Notes: generated by a model from the sequence alone, not told the origin. 64,000 nucleotides of DNA from Hymenobacter artigasi (GCF_012275535.1 NZ_JAAVTK010000008.1:186001-250000); one strand, 5' to 3'; shown: positions 35,468 through 45,813, counted from the stretch's first letter. Made by a program: numbers and translations.

Positions 35468-37003
35468 CTACCGGCCCGGAGCCGCGTCCGGCCCCGCAAA
35501 CTGCACCAGCAACACGTAGCCCCGCTCAAAATTGAAGCGTTCCAGGATGCGCCCCTGCGCGGCGGCGAGGGTGCTGATGGACTCATCGGCGCGGTCGTAG
35601 AGCAGCCATACCCGGCCCTGGCCCTGCTGGCGCATCTGCCCAATGGCGTCCTCAAAAAGGTCGGTGGGGCTGGGGTGGGGCTGTTGCAGCACCACGGAAC
35701 GCAGGTGCAGGGGCGGGGTGTGCAACTGCAAATAGTAGTAGGCCACCGGCGAAACGTTGTAGTTCATGAATGCGGTTTCGCCGGGGCGCTGGTGCCGGGC
35801 AATGTATTCCAGGCCGGTGCGTACTTCGGCATAGTCGCCATAGAAGGGCTTGAATAAGTGACGCAACCGCTGCTGGTTGCCCAGCACCACCAGCGAAAGT
35901 GCCACCAGCACCACAAAGGGCACCCGCCGGGTAGCGAGCGTGGCCAGCCCCAGAAACACCACCACGATAACCAGCGGCAAAAAGAACAAGGTGAGGCGGT
36001 GAATGAGCGAATAGTAATGCAGCGCCGAGGCCGTGAGGCAGACCAGCACCGGCACCAGCACCAGCCAGAACAGCTCGTCGCGCCGCCGCAGCAGCTGCCA
36101 GGTGCCTACCGCCGCGCCCACTGCCGCCAGGGCCATGGCCAGTACGGTTTTGCCAATGGCGCGGTCAGCGATGCCCGCCAGCTGGCCGCTCAGCAGGGAG
36201 AAATCCTCCCGCGAAAGCGGGGGAAAGGCCAGGAAATATTCGCGGTGAAACTGCTGCAGGTAGGTCGATTCCGCGTTGGCCTTCAGCAGCAGGAAAAAGT
36301 ACACCAGGAAGCTGCCGCCCCAGCTGGCCCCCATCAGCACCAGCCGTAGCGTGGTGCGATAGTCGCGGGCCAGCAGGCTGCGCGTGAGCCACCACAGCCC
36401 CATGCCGGCCAGCACGAACACGGCCGTCATCGAGAGCCATACGGCGGCCGCGCCCAGCGCCGCCAGGCCCAGCGCCAGGCGGCTGGTGAGCGGGCGGCGG
36501 CCCGCCCAGTGGGCCACTTCCAGCAGGCCCAGCGCCACAAAGCCTTCGGTGGCATACTGCTTGCACTCGGTGGCGTAGTCGATAAAAAGCCCGCCGAAAG
36601 CCACCGAAGCCAGCGCCAGGGCGGCAAACGGGAGCGGCAGCCAGCGCTGCACCAGCTGCCTAAACAGCACCAGCGTGGCCCCGCTGCACAGCAGCGGGAA
36701 CAGCCGCACCGACAGCTCATTATTGCCAAACAACCCGATGCAGGCCTTCACCACCACCGAAAACAGCGGCGGCGCGTACTGCGCATAGTCCAGGTTCTGG
36801 AACAGCTGGCCGTAGCTGCGCTCCACGTAGTTGCGGATGAGGTTGGCCTCGTCCAGGGCAATGGACCGCTGCTGCCACCACACCACCACCCGCAGCAGCA
36901 GCCCCAGGCCGATAATCAGGGCCGAGGCCCAGGCCCACCACTGGCTGCGGGCCGTAGTATGCCCGAAAGGGAGAGGCGTGTCGGTTGCTACTGGAACTGG
37001 CAT
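35468..37003 (-). CDS. Membrane glycosyltransferase (GT-C, ArnT/PMT-like)
   Basis: The 511-residue protein (start 37003; frame to 37054 possible) has about ten membrane helices and, after the first, the acidic pair LDEANLIRNYVERS, matching the catalytic Asp/Glu loop of GT-C enzymes that use polyprenyl-phosphate sugars. C-terminal residues from about 400 form a periplasmic soluble part. It probably transfers a sugar to a lipid or protein acceptor on the periplasmic side. Acceptor and donor are unknown. It is divergent from the PAS kinase at 37195, with a short shared promoter region of 191 bases. Confidence 0.82.
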   Translation of the reverse strand: MPVPVATDTPLPFGHTTARSQWWAWASALIIGLGLLLRVVVWWQQRSIALDEANLIRNYVERSYGQLFQNLDYAQYAPPLFSVVVKACIGLFGNNELSVRLFPLLCSGATLVLFRQLVQRWLPLPFAALALASVAFGGLFIDYATECKQYATEGFVALGLLEVAHWAGRRPLTSRLALGLAALGAAAVWLSMTAVFVLAGMGLWWLTRSLLARDYRTTLRLVLMGASWGGSFLVYFFLLLKANAESTYLQQFHREYFLAFPPLSREDFSLLSGQLAGIADRAIGKTVLAMALAAVGAAVGTWQLLRRRDELFWLVLVPVLVCLTASALHYYSLIHRLTLFFLPLVIVVVFLGLATLATRRVPFVVLVALSLVVLGNQQRLRHLFKPFYGDYAEVRTGLEYIARHQRPGETAFMNYNVSPVAYYYLQLHTPPLHLRSVVLQQPHPSPTDLFEDAIGQMRQQGQGRVWLLYDRADESISTLAAAQGRILERFNFERGYVLLVQFAGPDAAPGR

Positions 37004-37194
37004 AGGGCAGAAAGCCGCCCCGCAACCGGGCCTCTCGGGGTAGTTGCGGCGCACGGCTACGGTGGGTGAGCGGAAGTGAATGGGGCCTCAAAGTAAGCGC
37101 ATGGCTGCGCAAAGAAGCCCCGGCCGGCTGCGGTTGGGGCCCGGAAAAGGCTGGTCAGGGGTGGCTCGTTTCCCCCTGATTTCGTAGGTTAGCA

Positions 37195-39441
37195 GTGGGC
37201 TTGGGTTTAGGGTCCGCTTTGCTTGTGCCATTACCTGACTCTGCTGCTTCGCCGCTGGTATTTCCCGCCGATATTCTGGACGATTTCGGGGCTGCCGACC
37301 TGCTGGCGGGCATATTTGCCACTTCCGGCACGGCCCTGATGCTGCTTAGTCCCATTTGGGCCGAAGCTGGCACAGCGGTGGTCGATTTTAAAGTTGAGCT
37401 GTTGAGCGAGGCCGCCCAGTTGCTGCTGCGCCAGCCTGCCCGCCCCACCGTAACGCACCGGGGGCTGATGTCCGGCCCCGACACCGAAAATATTCTGGAT
37501 TTCTACCGGGCGGCATTCATGCTGGGCCAGCCTGACCAGCGCGATTTCACCTACCCGCTCGATGGCGGCGATGTGAGCTCCCATCTGGCCGTGCGTCGGG
37601 TAGGAGCGGGGCTGCTGGTGAGTATCGGCAACACGGCCGGCGCGGCCCACACCCTGGCCGTGCAGGCCCTGCGCGAAAGCCAGGCCCGCGAGCAAACTGC
37701 CCTGGCCGAGGCCGAGCGGGAGCGCACCCGCCTGCAGGAGCTGCTCACGCAAGCCCCCGTGGCCATTGGCCTGTTCGAAGGCCCGGAGCTGCGCATCACC
37801 GTGGCCAACGAGCGCATGGCCGCCATATTAGGTCGCCCCCTGGCCGAGGTGCTGGGCCGCCCCCTGCTCGAAGCCCTGCCCGAGCTGCGTGGCCAAGGCT
37901 TCGATGAGCTGATGATGCAGGTGCGCCAGACCCAGGTGCCAGTGAGCGGCACCGAAGTGCCGGCCGCCATGTGGCGCGACGGCCAGGTGCGCACCACCTA
38001 CTACAACTTCGTGTATCAGCCCCTTTATGATGCGCACGGCGCGGTGCGCGGCGTGGTAGACGTGGCCGTGGAAGTGACTGAGCAGGTGCTGGCCCGTCAG
38101 CTCATCGAGGAAAAAGAGCAGCAAACCAACCGGCTCAACGAGGAGCTGCAAGCTGCCAATGCTGAGATTCTGGCCAATAACGACGAGCTGCACCGCACCC
38201 AGCACGCCCTGCGCGAACTCAACCACGAGCTGGAAGGCCGGGTAGCCGACCGCACCCACGCCCTGAGCCAGGCCCTGGCCGAAACCGAGCAGCAGCGCGA
38301 ATCCCTGCGCCAGCAGCAGCGCCTGCTAATGCAGGTGCTGAGCCAGGTGCCTGCCTCGGTGGCCACCTTGGAAGGCCCCGAGCACCGCTTCACCTTCTTC
38401 AATACCAACTACCAGGCAATGGCCGGGGGGCGTACACGGCTAGGCCTCACCGTGGCCGAAGTGCTGCCCGAAGTAGTGCCACAGGGCTTTATTGAATTGC
38501 TGAATGGGGTGTTTGCCACCGGCACGCCTTATGTCGGGGTTGAGGTGCCGGCCCTGCTGTACGACCCGCTCACGGGCCAGCCCGAGCAGCGGTTTGTCGA
38601 TTTCGTGTACCAGCCCCTCACTGACGAGGCCAACCGGCCCCACGGCATTCTGGCCTTCGTCATCGACACCACCGACAAGGTGCTCAGCCGCCGGCTGGTG
38701 GCCCAGACCAACGAGCACCTCACCACCGCCAACACCGCCCTCGATACCTCCAACCGGCAGCTCACCCGTACCAATGCCGACCTCGACAACTTCGTGTACG
38801 CCGCCAGCCACGACCTGCGCCAGCCCATCAACAACCTGGTGGGCCTGTTTGAGGAGCTGCGCCAGGCCGTGGCCTTCATCGACCCGGCCGAGGAGGAGCT
38901 GTTGCTGCCCATGCTGCACCAGTCTCTGCACCAGCTCAGCACCACCATCGACGACCTGGCCCTGGTGGGCCAGACGCGGCAAAACACGGGCCTGCCCACC
39001 GAGCCCGTTTCCCTGCACGACCTGACCCAGGAAGTGCTGCAAACCCTGCAGCCCCAGGTGCAGGCCGCCCGCGCCCGCGTCACCCTCGACTTCGCGGCGG
39101 TGCCCATGGTGGTGTATTCGCGGGCCAGTCTGCGCACCATTCTGCTCAACCTGCTCAGCAACTCGCTCAAGTACGCCGACCCTGCCCGGCCCTGCCGGGT
39201 GCATATCTCGGTGTGGAAGGACGCCGGCCAGCCCGTGCTGCTGGTGGAAGACAACGGCCTGGGCTTCAATATGCACCGGCATCAGGACGAGCTGTTTCAA
39301 CTCTTCCGCCGCTTCCACACCCACACCGAGGGCACGGGCGTGGGCCTCTACCTCATCAACCGCATTGTGCAGGGCAACGGCGGGCGCATCGAAGTTGAGA
39401 GCGAAGTGGGCGAGGGTACCTCGTTTCGGGTGTATCTGTAG
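37195..39441 (+). CDS. Soluble PAS-domain sensor histidine kinase
   Basis: The 748-residue kinase has no membrane segment. Residues 1-160 are a variable N-terminal part. PAS domains lie near 180-300 (VAIGLFEGPELRITVANERM) and 385-510 (ASVATLEGPEHRFTFFNTNY), joined by a coiled coil at about 305-375. Phosphoacceptor H539 is in YAASHDLRQPINNL, followed by an ATPase domain with NLLSNSLKYADP, DNGLGF and GTGVGLYL. No receiver domain or cognate regulator is adjacent. The start is GTG at 37195, chosen as the longest plausible start; a later start is possible. A weak -7 box TAGGTTAG lies just upstream. Confidence 0.92.
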   Translation: MGLGLGSALLVPLPDSAASPLVFPADILDDFGAADLLAGIFATSGTALMLLSPIWAEAGTAVVDFKVELLSEAAQLLLRQPARPTVTHRGLMSGPDTENILDFYRAAFMLGQPDQRDFTYPLDGGDVSSHLAVRRVGAGLLVSIGNTAGAAHTLAVQALRESQAREQTALAEAERERTRLQELLTQAPVAIGLFEGPELRITVANERMAAILGRPLAEVLGRPLLEALPELRGQGFDELMMQVRQTQVPVSGTEVPAAMWRDGQVRTTYYNFVYQPLYDAHGAVRGVVDVAVEVTEQVLARQLIEEKEQQTNRLNEELQAANAEILANNDELHRTQHALRELNHELEGRVADRTHALSQALAETEQQRESLRQQQRLLMQVLSQVPASVATLEGPEHRFTFFNTNYQAMAGGRTRLGLTVAEVLPEVVPQGFIELLNGVFATGTPYVGVEVPALLYDPLTGQPEQRFVDFVYQPLTDEANRPHGILAFVIDTTDKVLSRRLVAQTNEHLTTANTALDTSNRQLTRTNADLDNFVYAASHDLRQPINNLVGLFEELRQAVAFIDPAEEELLLPMLHQSLHQLSTTIDDLALVGQTRQNTGLPTEPVSLHDLTQEVLQTLQPQVQAARARVTLDFAAVPMVVYSRASLRTILLNLLSNSLKYADPARPCRVHISVWKDAGQPVLLVEDNGLGFNMHRHQDELFQLFRRFHTHTEGTGVGLYLINRIVQGNGGRIEVESEVGEGTSFRVYL

Positions 39442-39529
39442 GGTGAAGCGGTTTTGGTGTAGGGGCGGGGGCAAGCCCTCCCGGGTACGACCCAGCCCCT
39501 ATAATGTTCAAAATACCTTATAATCCCTC

Positions 39530-40183
39530 ATGCAAGCCTTTATCTTCGACCTCAACGGCACCATGGTGCACGATATGGAGTACCACACCCGCGCCTGGCA
39601 GCAGCTCTTCAACGAAGACCTGGGCGGCCATTTCAGCTGGGACGAGGTGAAGCCCCAGATGTATGGCAAAAACCGCGAAGTGCTGGTGCGCATGTTCGGC
39701 CCCGACCGCTTCACGGGCGAGGAAATGGACCGCGTTTCGCTGGAAAAGGAGCGGCGCTACCAGCGTGAGTTTCTGCCGCATCTGGCGCTGCTGCCGGGCC
39801 TGATGGAACTGCTGGAGCGGGCCCACCAGCAGGGCATTCCCATGGCCATCGGCTCGGCTGCCATCCCGTTCAACATCGATTTTGTGCTCGATAACCTGCA
39901 TATCCGGCACTACTTCCAAGCCATCGTGAGTGCCGACGACGTGACGGTGAGCAAGCCCAATCCCGAAGTTTTCCTGCGCTGCGCCGAGCTGCTCGGCGTG
40001 CCGCCCGCCGATTGCCTCGTGTTTGAAGACGTGCCCAAAGGGGCCGAAGCCGCCCAAAACGCCGGCATGCAGGCCGTGGTGCTCACCACTACCCACGCCG
40101 AAGCCGAGTTCGCGCAACTGCCCAACGTGCTGCATTGCGCTCCGGACTACACCGATGCCTTTATGCGCGGGCTGGTGGCGTAG
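39530..40183 (+). CDS. HAD phosphatase, beta-phosphoglucomutase-like
   Basis: The 217-residue enzyme has nucleophile D7 in FDLNGTMV, where the usual second Asp of DxDG is Asn (N9); this also occurs in some homologues and may slow or change phosphate release. Other motifs are GSAAIPFN, the Lys in VSKPNPEVF and acidic FEDVPKGAEAA. A helical cap at about 20-90 places it in the beta-phosphoglucomutase-like subfamily. Small-molecule phosphatase is a safe call; mutase is less likely with N9. The start is 88 bases after the PAS kinase and on the same strand. Confidence 0.9.
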   Translation: MQAFIFDLNGTMVHDMEYHTRAWQQLFNEDLGGHFSWDEVKPQMYGKNREVLVRMFGPDRFTGEEMDRVSLEKERRYQREFLPHLALLPGLMELLERAHQQGIPMAIGSAAIPFNIDFVLDNLHIRHYFQAIVSADDVTVSKPNPEVFLRCAELLGVPPADCLVFEDVPKGAEAAQNAGMQAVVLTTTHAEAEFAQLPNVLHCAPDYTDAFMRGLVA

Positions 40184-40197
40184 GGGCTGGTACATTG

Positions 40198-40369
40198 CTG
40201 GCGCGAGTTTAGCGCAGCGTAACTCGTGACTTATTATTCGGGGGAGGCTGGGCCTCCCATCAGAACGGTCCGTTGGAACGGGGCGGCCGGCTTGCCGCTG
40301 GCGCGGCAGGGGAGGCTCAGCCTCCCCGTCATGGCGGGCACGAGTTTCGCTGCGCTAAACTCGCGCCAG
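40198..40369. repeat. MITE-like element, family C (CTGGCGCGAGTTTAGCGCAGCG)
   Basis: Terminal inverted repeats CTGGCGCGAGTTTAGCGCAG and its complement flank about 130 bases that contain a second nested inverted pair (GGGAGGCTGGGCCTCCC and GGGGAGGCTCAGCCTCCCC). A related, partly duplicated copy is at 52273-52540. No coding capacity, so a non-autonomous mobile element or large palindromic repeat. Confidence 0.82.
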
Positions 40370-40402
40370 TGATGGCGCGGACGCGCAGCTTCCATGGTAC
40401 AG

Positions 40403-42325
40403 CTACGGCAGCACCGAAACCTGCACCGCTGAGGGGTGCCCGGCATCGTGGTACAGCCGGATGGTGGCTTTCTGAAAGTCCTTGGCCTCAGCCGTGGCAA
40501 TGGGCACGAAGGTTTGCGGGTTGCGGTCGACGAGCGGGAACCAGGTGCTTTGCACCTGCACCATTAGCCGGTGGCCTTTGGCGAAGGTGTGGAGCACGTC
40601 GGGCAGCTCGTATTTTACTTTGGTGGGCTGGTTGGGTTTGAAGGCTTCGGGCTTCGAGAAGCTGTTGCGGAAGCGGCCGCGCATCACCTCGGCGCGCACC
40701 AGGCGCTGGGTGCCATCGGGCTGCTCGTCAATTACTTTCACAATGAAGTCGGCATCGGTGCCGGAGGTGCTCACCCACAGGTCGGCGGTGAGGGGGCCGG
40801 CCAGGGTGAGGGCAGCGGGCAGGGTTTCGGTGCGGAAGGTGAGCACGTCGGGGCGCTTGGCGGCGAAGCGCTGGTCCTCAATCATGTACTCGGTGTTGCG
40901 CTCGCCGTGGATGCCGTCGGTGTAGGGCACGGGGTTGGCCGGGTCGCTGAGGTATTGAAACGGAATCTTGACGCTTTTATCAGCACCTACTCGTGTAATA
41001 TGTGGGTTATATGATTCCTTAAGTGCCTTTGATACTTCAGTTTCAATCTCACGGCCTACGATGGCAAGGCGCCCTGCTTCTTGGAAGAAAACTGTCCTTG
41101 TTTCTGTGTTAGAAGGCGGCCAGGCTGCGTAGGTTTTCCACTCATTGGTACCGGTGTTGAATACCGTGGCTTCGGCTGGGTCGAAGGTGCCTTTATCTTT
41201 CAGGTAGAAGTTGAAAAACGGTGTTTCCAGCGTCTCGCGGAATGTCCCGGCGGTGTTGGAGCCGAAGCTGAGGGGGCCGAATTTGCTCCAGTCGGGCCGG
41301 GCCCAGGCGCCGTGGGTCCAGGGGCCCATCACGAGGCGGTTGGTAGCGCCGGGGTTCTGCTTTTCGATGGCTTTGTAGGTGTTCAGTGCGCCGTAAAGGT
41401 CCTCGGCGTCGAACCAGCCGCCCACTACCAGCACGGCCGGTTTCACGCCCGTGAGGGCAGTGCGGATGTTGCGGCTTTGCCAGTAGGAGTCATAGGTTTC
41501 GTGCTGCTGGTACTCGTTCCAGATGCGGGCGCGGTTGTTGAAATACTTCGGGCCGTTGGCGTTTTTGATGGGGCCGAGGTCGAGGAAGAATTTGTAGGCA
41601 TCCTTGGTTTCGAACTTGAACAGCGGCTCATATTCTGCTACCGGCTGGGGGCGCGGCACATCGAAATAATTGGTGAATTCGAAGTTGTCGAGCAGGAAAA
41701 ATGCGCCCTTGTGTCGGGCATCGTCGCCGATAAACTCATCCGTGACCGGGGCCTGGGGCGACACGGCTTTCAGGGCCGGGTGGGCATTGGGCAGCGCCGC
41801 CGAGGCGTAGAAACCGGGGTAGCTGATGCCCATCATGCCCACGCGGCCGTTGTTGTTGGGCACGTTCTTCAGCAGCCACTCAATGGTGTCGAAGGTATCG
41901 GTGCTTTCGTCGTGCCGCACGGTGTTGCCGCGCGCAGTGGTGCCCGCTGGTATAGCCGGGGTCATTTCCTCAAACTTGCCCTCGCTCATGTACCGCCCGC
42001 GCACATCCTGATACACAAAAATGTACTTCTCGGCCGACAGCTCCCGGCTGGGGCCGGGGCCGCGCGGGCGGTACTTCTGCTCCCCATACGGCCCGGCCGA
42101 ATAAGGCGTGCGCGTCATCAAAAACGGGTAAGGCGTGGCCGTGGAAGCATCTTTCGGCACGTAGATGATGGTGTAGAGCTTCACGCCGTCGCGCATGGTA
42201 AGCTGGCGGTCGAGCTTGGTGTAATTGGCTCTGACAAAAGCAGAATCCTGGGCGCGGGGCGCGGTTTGGGCCCGGGCGGCAGGAGCGGCGGCCAGCAGCA
42301 GAAAGGCGAGAAGCAGGCGAGGCAT
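40403..42325 (-). CDS. Secreted CocE/NonD (X-Pro dipeptidyl-peptidase-like) hydrolase
   Basis: The 640-residue protein has a signal peptide ending ARA-Q at residue 20. The alpha/beta hydrolase half carries nucleophile S168 in GISYPGFY and the VRGRYMSEG region; from about 440 a C-terminal jelly-roll like that of X-Pro dipeptidyl-peptidases begins (DGAHGERN-type start is replaced by DGIHGERN). Members are peptidases, cocaine esterases or amidases. The exact activity is not predictable. It lies between a MITE-like element and a small palindrome. Confidence 0.9.
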   Translation of the reverse strand: MPRLLLAFLLLAAAPAARAQTAPRAQDSAFVRANYTKLDRQLTMRDGVKLYTIIYVPKDASTATPYPFLMTRTPYSAGPYGEQKYRPRGPGPSRELSAEKYIFVYQDVRGRYMSEGKFEEMTPAIPAGTTARGNTVRHDESTDTFDTIEWLLKNVPNNNGRVGMMGISYPGFYASAALPNAHPALKAVSPQAPVTDEFIGDDARHKGAFFLLDNFEFTNYFDVPRPQPVAEYEPLFKFETKDAYKFFLDLGPIKNANGPKYFNNRARIWNEYQQHETYDSYWQSRNIRTALTGVKPAVLVVGGWFDAEDLYGALNTYKAIEKQNPGATNRLVMGPWTHGAWARPDWSKFGPLSFGSNTAGTFRETLETPFFNFYLKDKGTFDPAEATVFNTGTNEWKTYAAWPPSNTETRTVFFQEAGRLAIVGREIETEVSKALKESYNPHITRVGADKSVKIPFQYLSDPANPVPYTDGIHGERNTEYMIEDQRFAAKRPDVLTFRTETLPAALTLAGPLTADLWVSTSGTDADFIVKVIDEQPDGTQRLVRAEVMRGRFRNSFSKPEAFKPNQPTKVKYELPDVLHTFAKGHRLMVQVQSTWFPLVDRNPQTFVPIATAEAKDFQKATIRLYHDAGHPSAVQVSVLP

Positions 42326-42460
42326 AAAGGGAGAGCTGTGCGAGAAGTTGAGCGCGGAACAAAGAACGGTACGGCGGAGCGCAGAATACCGGTCTGCCCG
42401 GCCGAAGTCGGCACGTTATGGGGAACCTGGAATCAACTCGTTCCGGTAAATAACGACAAG

Positions 42461-42490
42461 CGGTCAGACCGCTTAGGGCGGTCAGACCGG
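42461..42490. repeat. Single palindrome, family B
   Basis: CGGTCAGACCGCTTAGGGCGGTCAGACCGG forms one 30-base unit of the family seen in clusters at 9920 and 30239. It follows the AsmA-like gene. Confidence 0.8.
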
Positions 42491-42501
42491 GGGCTGCTCC
42501 C

Positions 42502-45500
42502 TCAGCGCAGCATCTGCACCGTGGTATCGAGGCGCTGGGTGCGCAGGAAGCCGCGGTACTGCTCCTGCAGGCGGGTCATGGCGTCGCGGTGCTCGTCGCG
42601 CTGAAACAGGCGCACCTTGTACTTCTCGCCGGGGGCCGTGCGGCGCAGGCTCACGTAGGTGAGCTTGCCGGTGGATTTGCTTACCGTAGCCCCGTTCTGG
42701 ATGCGCTCAATGCGCTTGCCGTTGTTGCCGAACAGGGCTTGCAGGGGCTTGAGGCCGATGAAAAGACTGGTGGCCCCTTCCAGGCCGTAGTGCCCGCTCA
42801 CTTCGAGGTTGCTCAGGTTGCTGTTCAGGTGCAGGCCGGGGATGATGACCTGGCCCTGCGCCAGCACGAACTCGGCCCGCACGGGCTCGAAATACAAGTG
42901 GCCGGTGCGCTCGGATTTCATGAATTTCAGGGCCTCCATCAGGGCTTCCACGTTGATTAGCTCCAGGTCGCGGATGTCGGTTTTGAGGTAGCCGGCGGTC
43001 TGGGCCAGGGCGGGCAGAAAGGTGGGGCCCAAGTCGGTGCGGATGTCGGCCACGCCCCGCAGGCTGCCCTGAATGTTATCGCCGCCCAATACGCTCAGGC
43101 CCATGCTGGTGGCGGTGGCAAACAGGGCCGGCAGCTGAATGTCTTCCAGGCGCACTTGTAGCTGGGTGGGGTGGTGGGCCCGGTTGGCGGTGCTGCGCAT
43201 GTAGCCGCTCAGGCTGAGGTGGCCCTGCAAGCCATCAAAGGAGCAGTTGTCGAGCCGGGCCTCGCCATCGAGCAGGTGCGATACCAGCCGGAACCGGCCG
43301 CCGCTCAGCACGCCATAGTGCACATTATCAGCCTCCACGCGCAGCACGGCGCTCAGCACACCGTTGGAAAACAGGGAAGGGTTGCCGGGCAGGCGCTGCC
43401 GCTGGGCCCGGCGCTCGGCGCGGCGCTCGGCGCGGGCCAGGGTGCGGGCGGTGGGCACCGTATCGGCATGCGCGGTGAGGCTGGCAATGAGGCCCAGCAG
43501 GCGCTGCACGTCGAGGGTGGTGTAGCGCAGGGTCAGGTCGGCATCGGCGGCGGTGAGGTGCAGGCCCTCCACCTGGGCCGTGCCCGAAGCCTCGCCGTGG
43601 CCGCCCTCAGGCGTGAGGAAGCGCAGGTAGGGCATGCGCAGCGTGGGGCCGCTTTTTTCGAGCTGCAGGCTCACCTGGCGCATGCTTTCGTCCTCGGGCA
43701 GGTCTACCCGGTCGATTTCGAGCGTGAGCTGGCCGTTGGCTGATAGCAACAGGTCGCGCAGGGCCGGGCTGGCCCCGCCGGGCTTGCGGCGGCTGGCGCG
43801 GCCGGTTGCCGGCCGGAGCGTGGGGCGGGGCGTGGGGCGGTTCAGGCGGGTGAGAAACTGCAGGTAGTTGATGGCCGCGAAGTGCACGCCCACATGGTAC
43901 TGCACGGGGGCCACACGGTTGTCGGGGTCGGTGGGCCACTGCACGTCGCCGCGCACGTCGCCGCCCCACACGCGGCCGGCCAGGTGCTGGAGCTGCACCC
44001 GCTGGCCATCGTGCCGGATGGTCACGGCCAGGTTGCTCAGGGTATCGGTGGCCAGCAGCAGGCGCTGGCAGCGCAGGCTCACATCGAGCAGCAGGCCCGG
44101 CGGAATCAGGGCGCTGCCCAGGGTGGCGGCCAGCTGCGCCTTGTCGCGCGGGGGGCGGCCGGGCTTGGGCAGGCTGGTGGGCGCAAAGCCTTCGCCGCCA
44201 GCGCGGGGCACGGGCTGCATGAGGGCCCGCAGCTGGGGCACCCGCAACTCATCCACGGCAAACCGGCCGCTGATGCTGGCCGTGGGCAGCTTGCCATTGA
44301 GGTAGCCCAGCAGGTTGACCGTGGTGGCCGAAGCCTGAAACCGCATGTCGTTGAGTACGCCGGAGGCATTGGCCAGGTGCCAGAGGCTGTCGCGCAGGCC
44401 CACCTGCACATCCAGGCCCGAAATGTCGGCCCCGCGTGCCGGCAGCACCAGCGAGGCTTGATGCAGCGCAACCGTGCCGCGCAGCGACAGCGGCCGCTGC
44501 GGCACAGCAGGGGCGGGGCGGTCGGCGCGGGGCGGCAGCAGGCCGCGCAGGCGCACGTCTACATCGGCGGTGCCGCCCCGGGCCTGCCAGCGGTCGGAGG
44601 CCAGCAGGGCGGCCAGCTCGGTGAGCTCGGTGCGGCCCCGGAAGTGGCCGTCCAGGAAGGGGCGGCGGAAGTTGCGCAGGGTGAGGGCCACGTCGAGCTG
44701 GCCGGCGGCCGAATACACCCGGCAGCGCCGCAGCGTGAGCACCGTGGAGCGGATATTGTGCTGCGGCCCATTATCATACGTGCCCATCAAATCCCAGCGG
44801 CGGATGTGGCGGGCGGGCTCGGGCCATTGCAGACTGGCCCCGCGCAGGCTGAAGGTGAGCACATTGCGCGGCGTCACCTTCGGCCCGCTCAGGCCCGTGA
44901 TGGTGTAGTGAATGTGGGCTTTGCTGGGGCTGGTGGTACCGGTGAGGTAGGGCTCGAGGCGGGGCGGCAGGGCGGCGTGCAGCACGTCCACGAGGGGCTG
45001 GTTGCCCACGAAGCGCAGCGCCATCGTGGTGCCGGTGGGCTGGTCGGCGGCCACGGTGTGGGTGCCGCTCACCCGAATGGTGTCGCCGTTGAGGGTGGCG
45101 CGGGTGCGGTAAATGAGGCCCTGGCGGTTGGCAAAGGTGTACTTGTAGTTCACCCAGGCCATCACGGGCTCGCGCTCAAACAGGGTGCCGGCGCGGGTGC
45201 GCAGATAGCTCAGCTCGCCATCGAGGGTGCCGCCCACGCGCAGCACGCCGTCGCGCAGCCGCGCCTTTAGTTTGGCCTGCCGCACTTGTACCCCAAAGGC
45301 CCCCCGCGAATACCCGTTGTGCGAGCTGAAGCGGAAGTTGTTCACCACCAGCTCGTCCAGCTTCAGATTGAGGGTGGGCGCGGCGCCGGTACCCTTGCGG
45401 CGCTTGCCGCGCAGGCCCCACGCACGGCCCAGCGAATCGACCCGCTCCTGAAAATCAATGTCGCTGATTTCGACCCGCGCCACATCAACCCGGCCGCGCA

Positions 45501-45813
45501 GCAGGCTCAGCAGCTCCACCCGCAAATCGGCGCGCCCGATGCTGAGCACCGGCACCGATTTCTGAAACGAAGTATCCGTGAGGGCCAGGTGCTGGATGGA
45601 GGCGGTGAGGTGCGGAAAATCGCGCCAGGGCGATATTTCAACCCGAAACGGAGCCAGCACCAGCTCCGAGTTTTGCGTCAGGCCCTGCCGCACTTTTTTG
45701 GTCACTAGGCGGCGGGCATATTCACTGCCCCGCAGCCACACGGCTAGTCCCGCACCCAGCACGGCCAGCAGCAGCACCAGTGCCAATACTCGTCGCAGGG
45801 TGAAGAATCTCAT
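42502..45813 (-). CDS. AsmA-like large envelope protein
   Basis: The 1103-residue protein (start 45813) has one N-terminal membrane anchor at about 6-28 and then roughly 1000 residues of beta-rich repeats, including an AsmA-type N-terminal region (VEISPWRDFPHLTASIQHLAL) and a C-terminal AsmA/TamB-like domain near 930-1060. The proteins of this family span the periplasm as long grooved beta structures and are thought to carry phospholipids to the outer membrane. Basic Arg/Lys patches break up the middle (around 395-460 and 740-790). It is a single-gene unit. The subgroup cannot be fixed by eye. Confidence 0.88.
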   Translation of the reverse strand: MRFFTLRRVLALVLLLAVLGAGLAVWLRGSEYARRLVTKKVRQGLTQNSELVLAPFRVEISPWRDFPHLTASIQHLALTDTSFQKSVPVLSIGRADLRVELLSLLRGRVDVARVEISDIDFQERVDSLGRAWGLRGKRRKGTGAAPTLNLKLDELVVNNFRFSSHNGYSRGAFGVQVRQAKLKARLRDGVLRVGGTLDGELSYLRTRAGTLFEREPVMAWVNYKYTFANRQGLIYRTRATLNGDTIRVSGTHTVAADQPTGTTMALRFVGNQPLVDVLHAALPPRLEPYLTGTTSPSKAHIHYTITGLSGPKVTPRNVLTFSLRGASLQWPEPARHIRRWDLMGTYDNGPQHNIRSTVLTLRRCRVYSAAGQLDVALTLRNFRRPFLDGHFRGRTELTELAALLASDRWQARGGTADVDVRLRGLLPPRADRPAPAVPQRPLSLRGTVALHQASLVLPARGADISGLDVQVGLRDSLWHLANASGVLNDMRFQASATTVNLLGYLNGKLPTASISGRFAVDELRVPQLRALMQPVPRAGGEGFAPTSLPKPGRPPRDKAQLAATLGSALIPPGLLLDVSLRCQRLLLATDTLSNLAVTIRHDGQRVQLQHLAGRVWGGDVRGDVQWPTDPDNRVAPVQYHVGVHFAAINYLQFLTRLNRPTPRPTLRPATGRASRRKPGGASPALRDLLLSANGQLTLEIDRVDLPEDESMRQVSLQLEKSGPTLRMPYLRFLTPEGGHGEASGTAQVEGLHLTAADADLTLRYTTLDVQRLLGLIASLTAHADTVPTARTLARAERRAERRAQRQRLPGNPSLFSNGVLSAVLRVEADNVHYGVLSGGRFRLVSHLLDGEARLDNCSFDGLQGHLSLSGYMRSTANRAHHPTQLQVRLEDIQLPALFATATSMGLSVLGGDNIQGSLRGVADIRTDLGPTFLPALAQTAGYLKTDIRDLELINVEALMEALKFMKSERTGHLYFEPVRAEFVLAQGQVIIPGLHLNSNLSNLEVSGHYGLEGATSLFIGLKPLQALFGNNGKRIERIQNGATVSKSTGKLTYVSLRRTAPGEKYKVRLFQRDEHRDAMTRLQEQYRGFLRTQRLDTTVQMLR

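Noticed and set aside
40198..40369. Possible insertion sequence
   Set aside because: Has terminal inverted repeats but no transposase frame; kept as MITE-like.
43882..45270. 462-codon plus-strand frame
   Set aside because: Antisense to the AsmA-like gene; no recognisable features.
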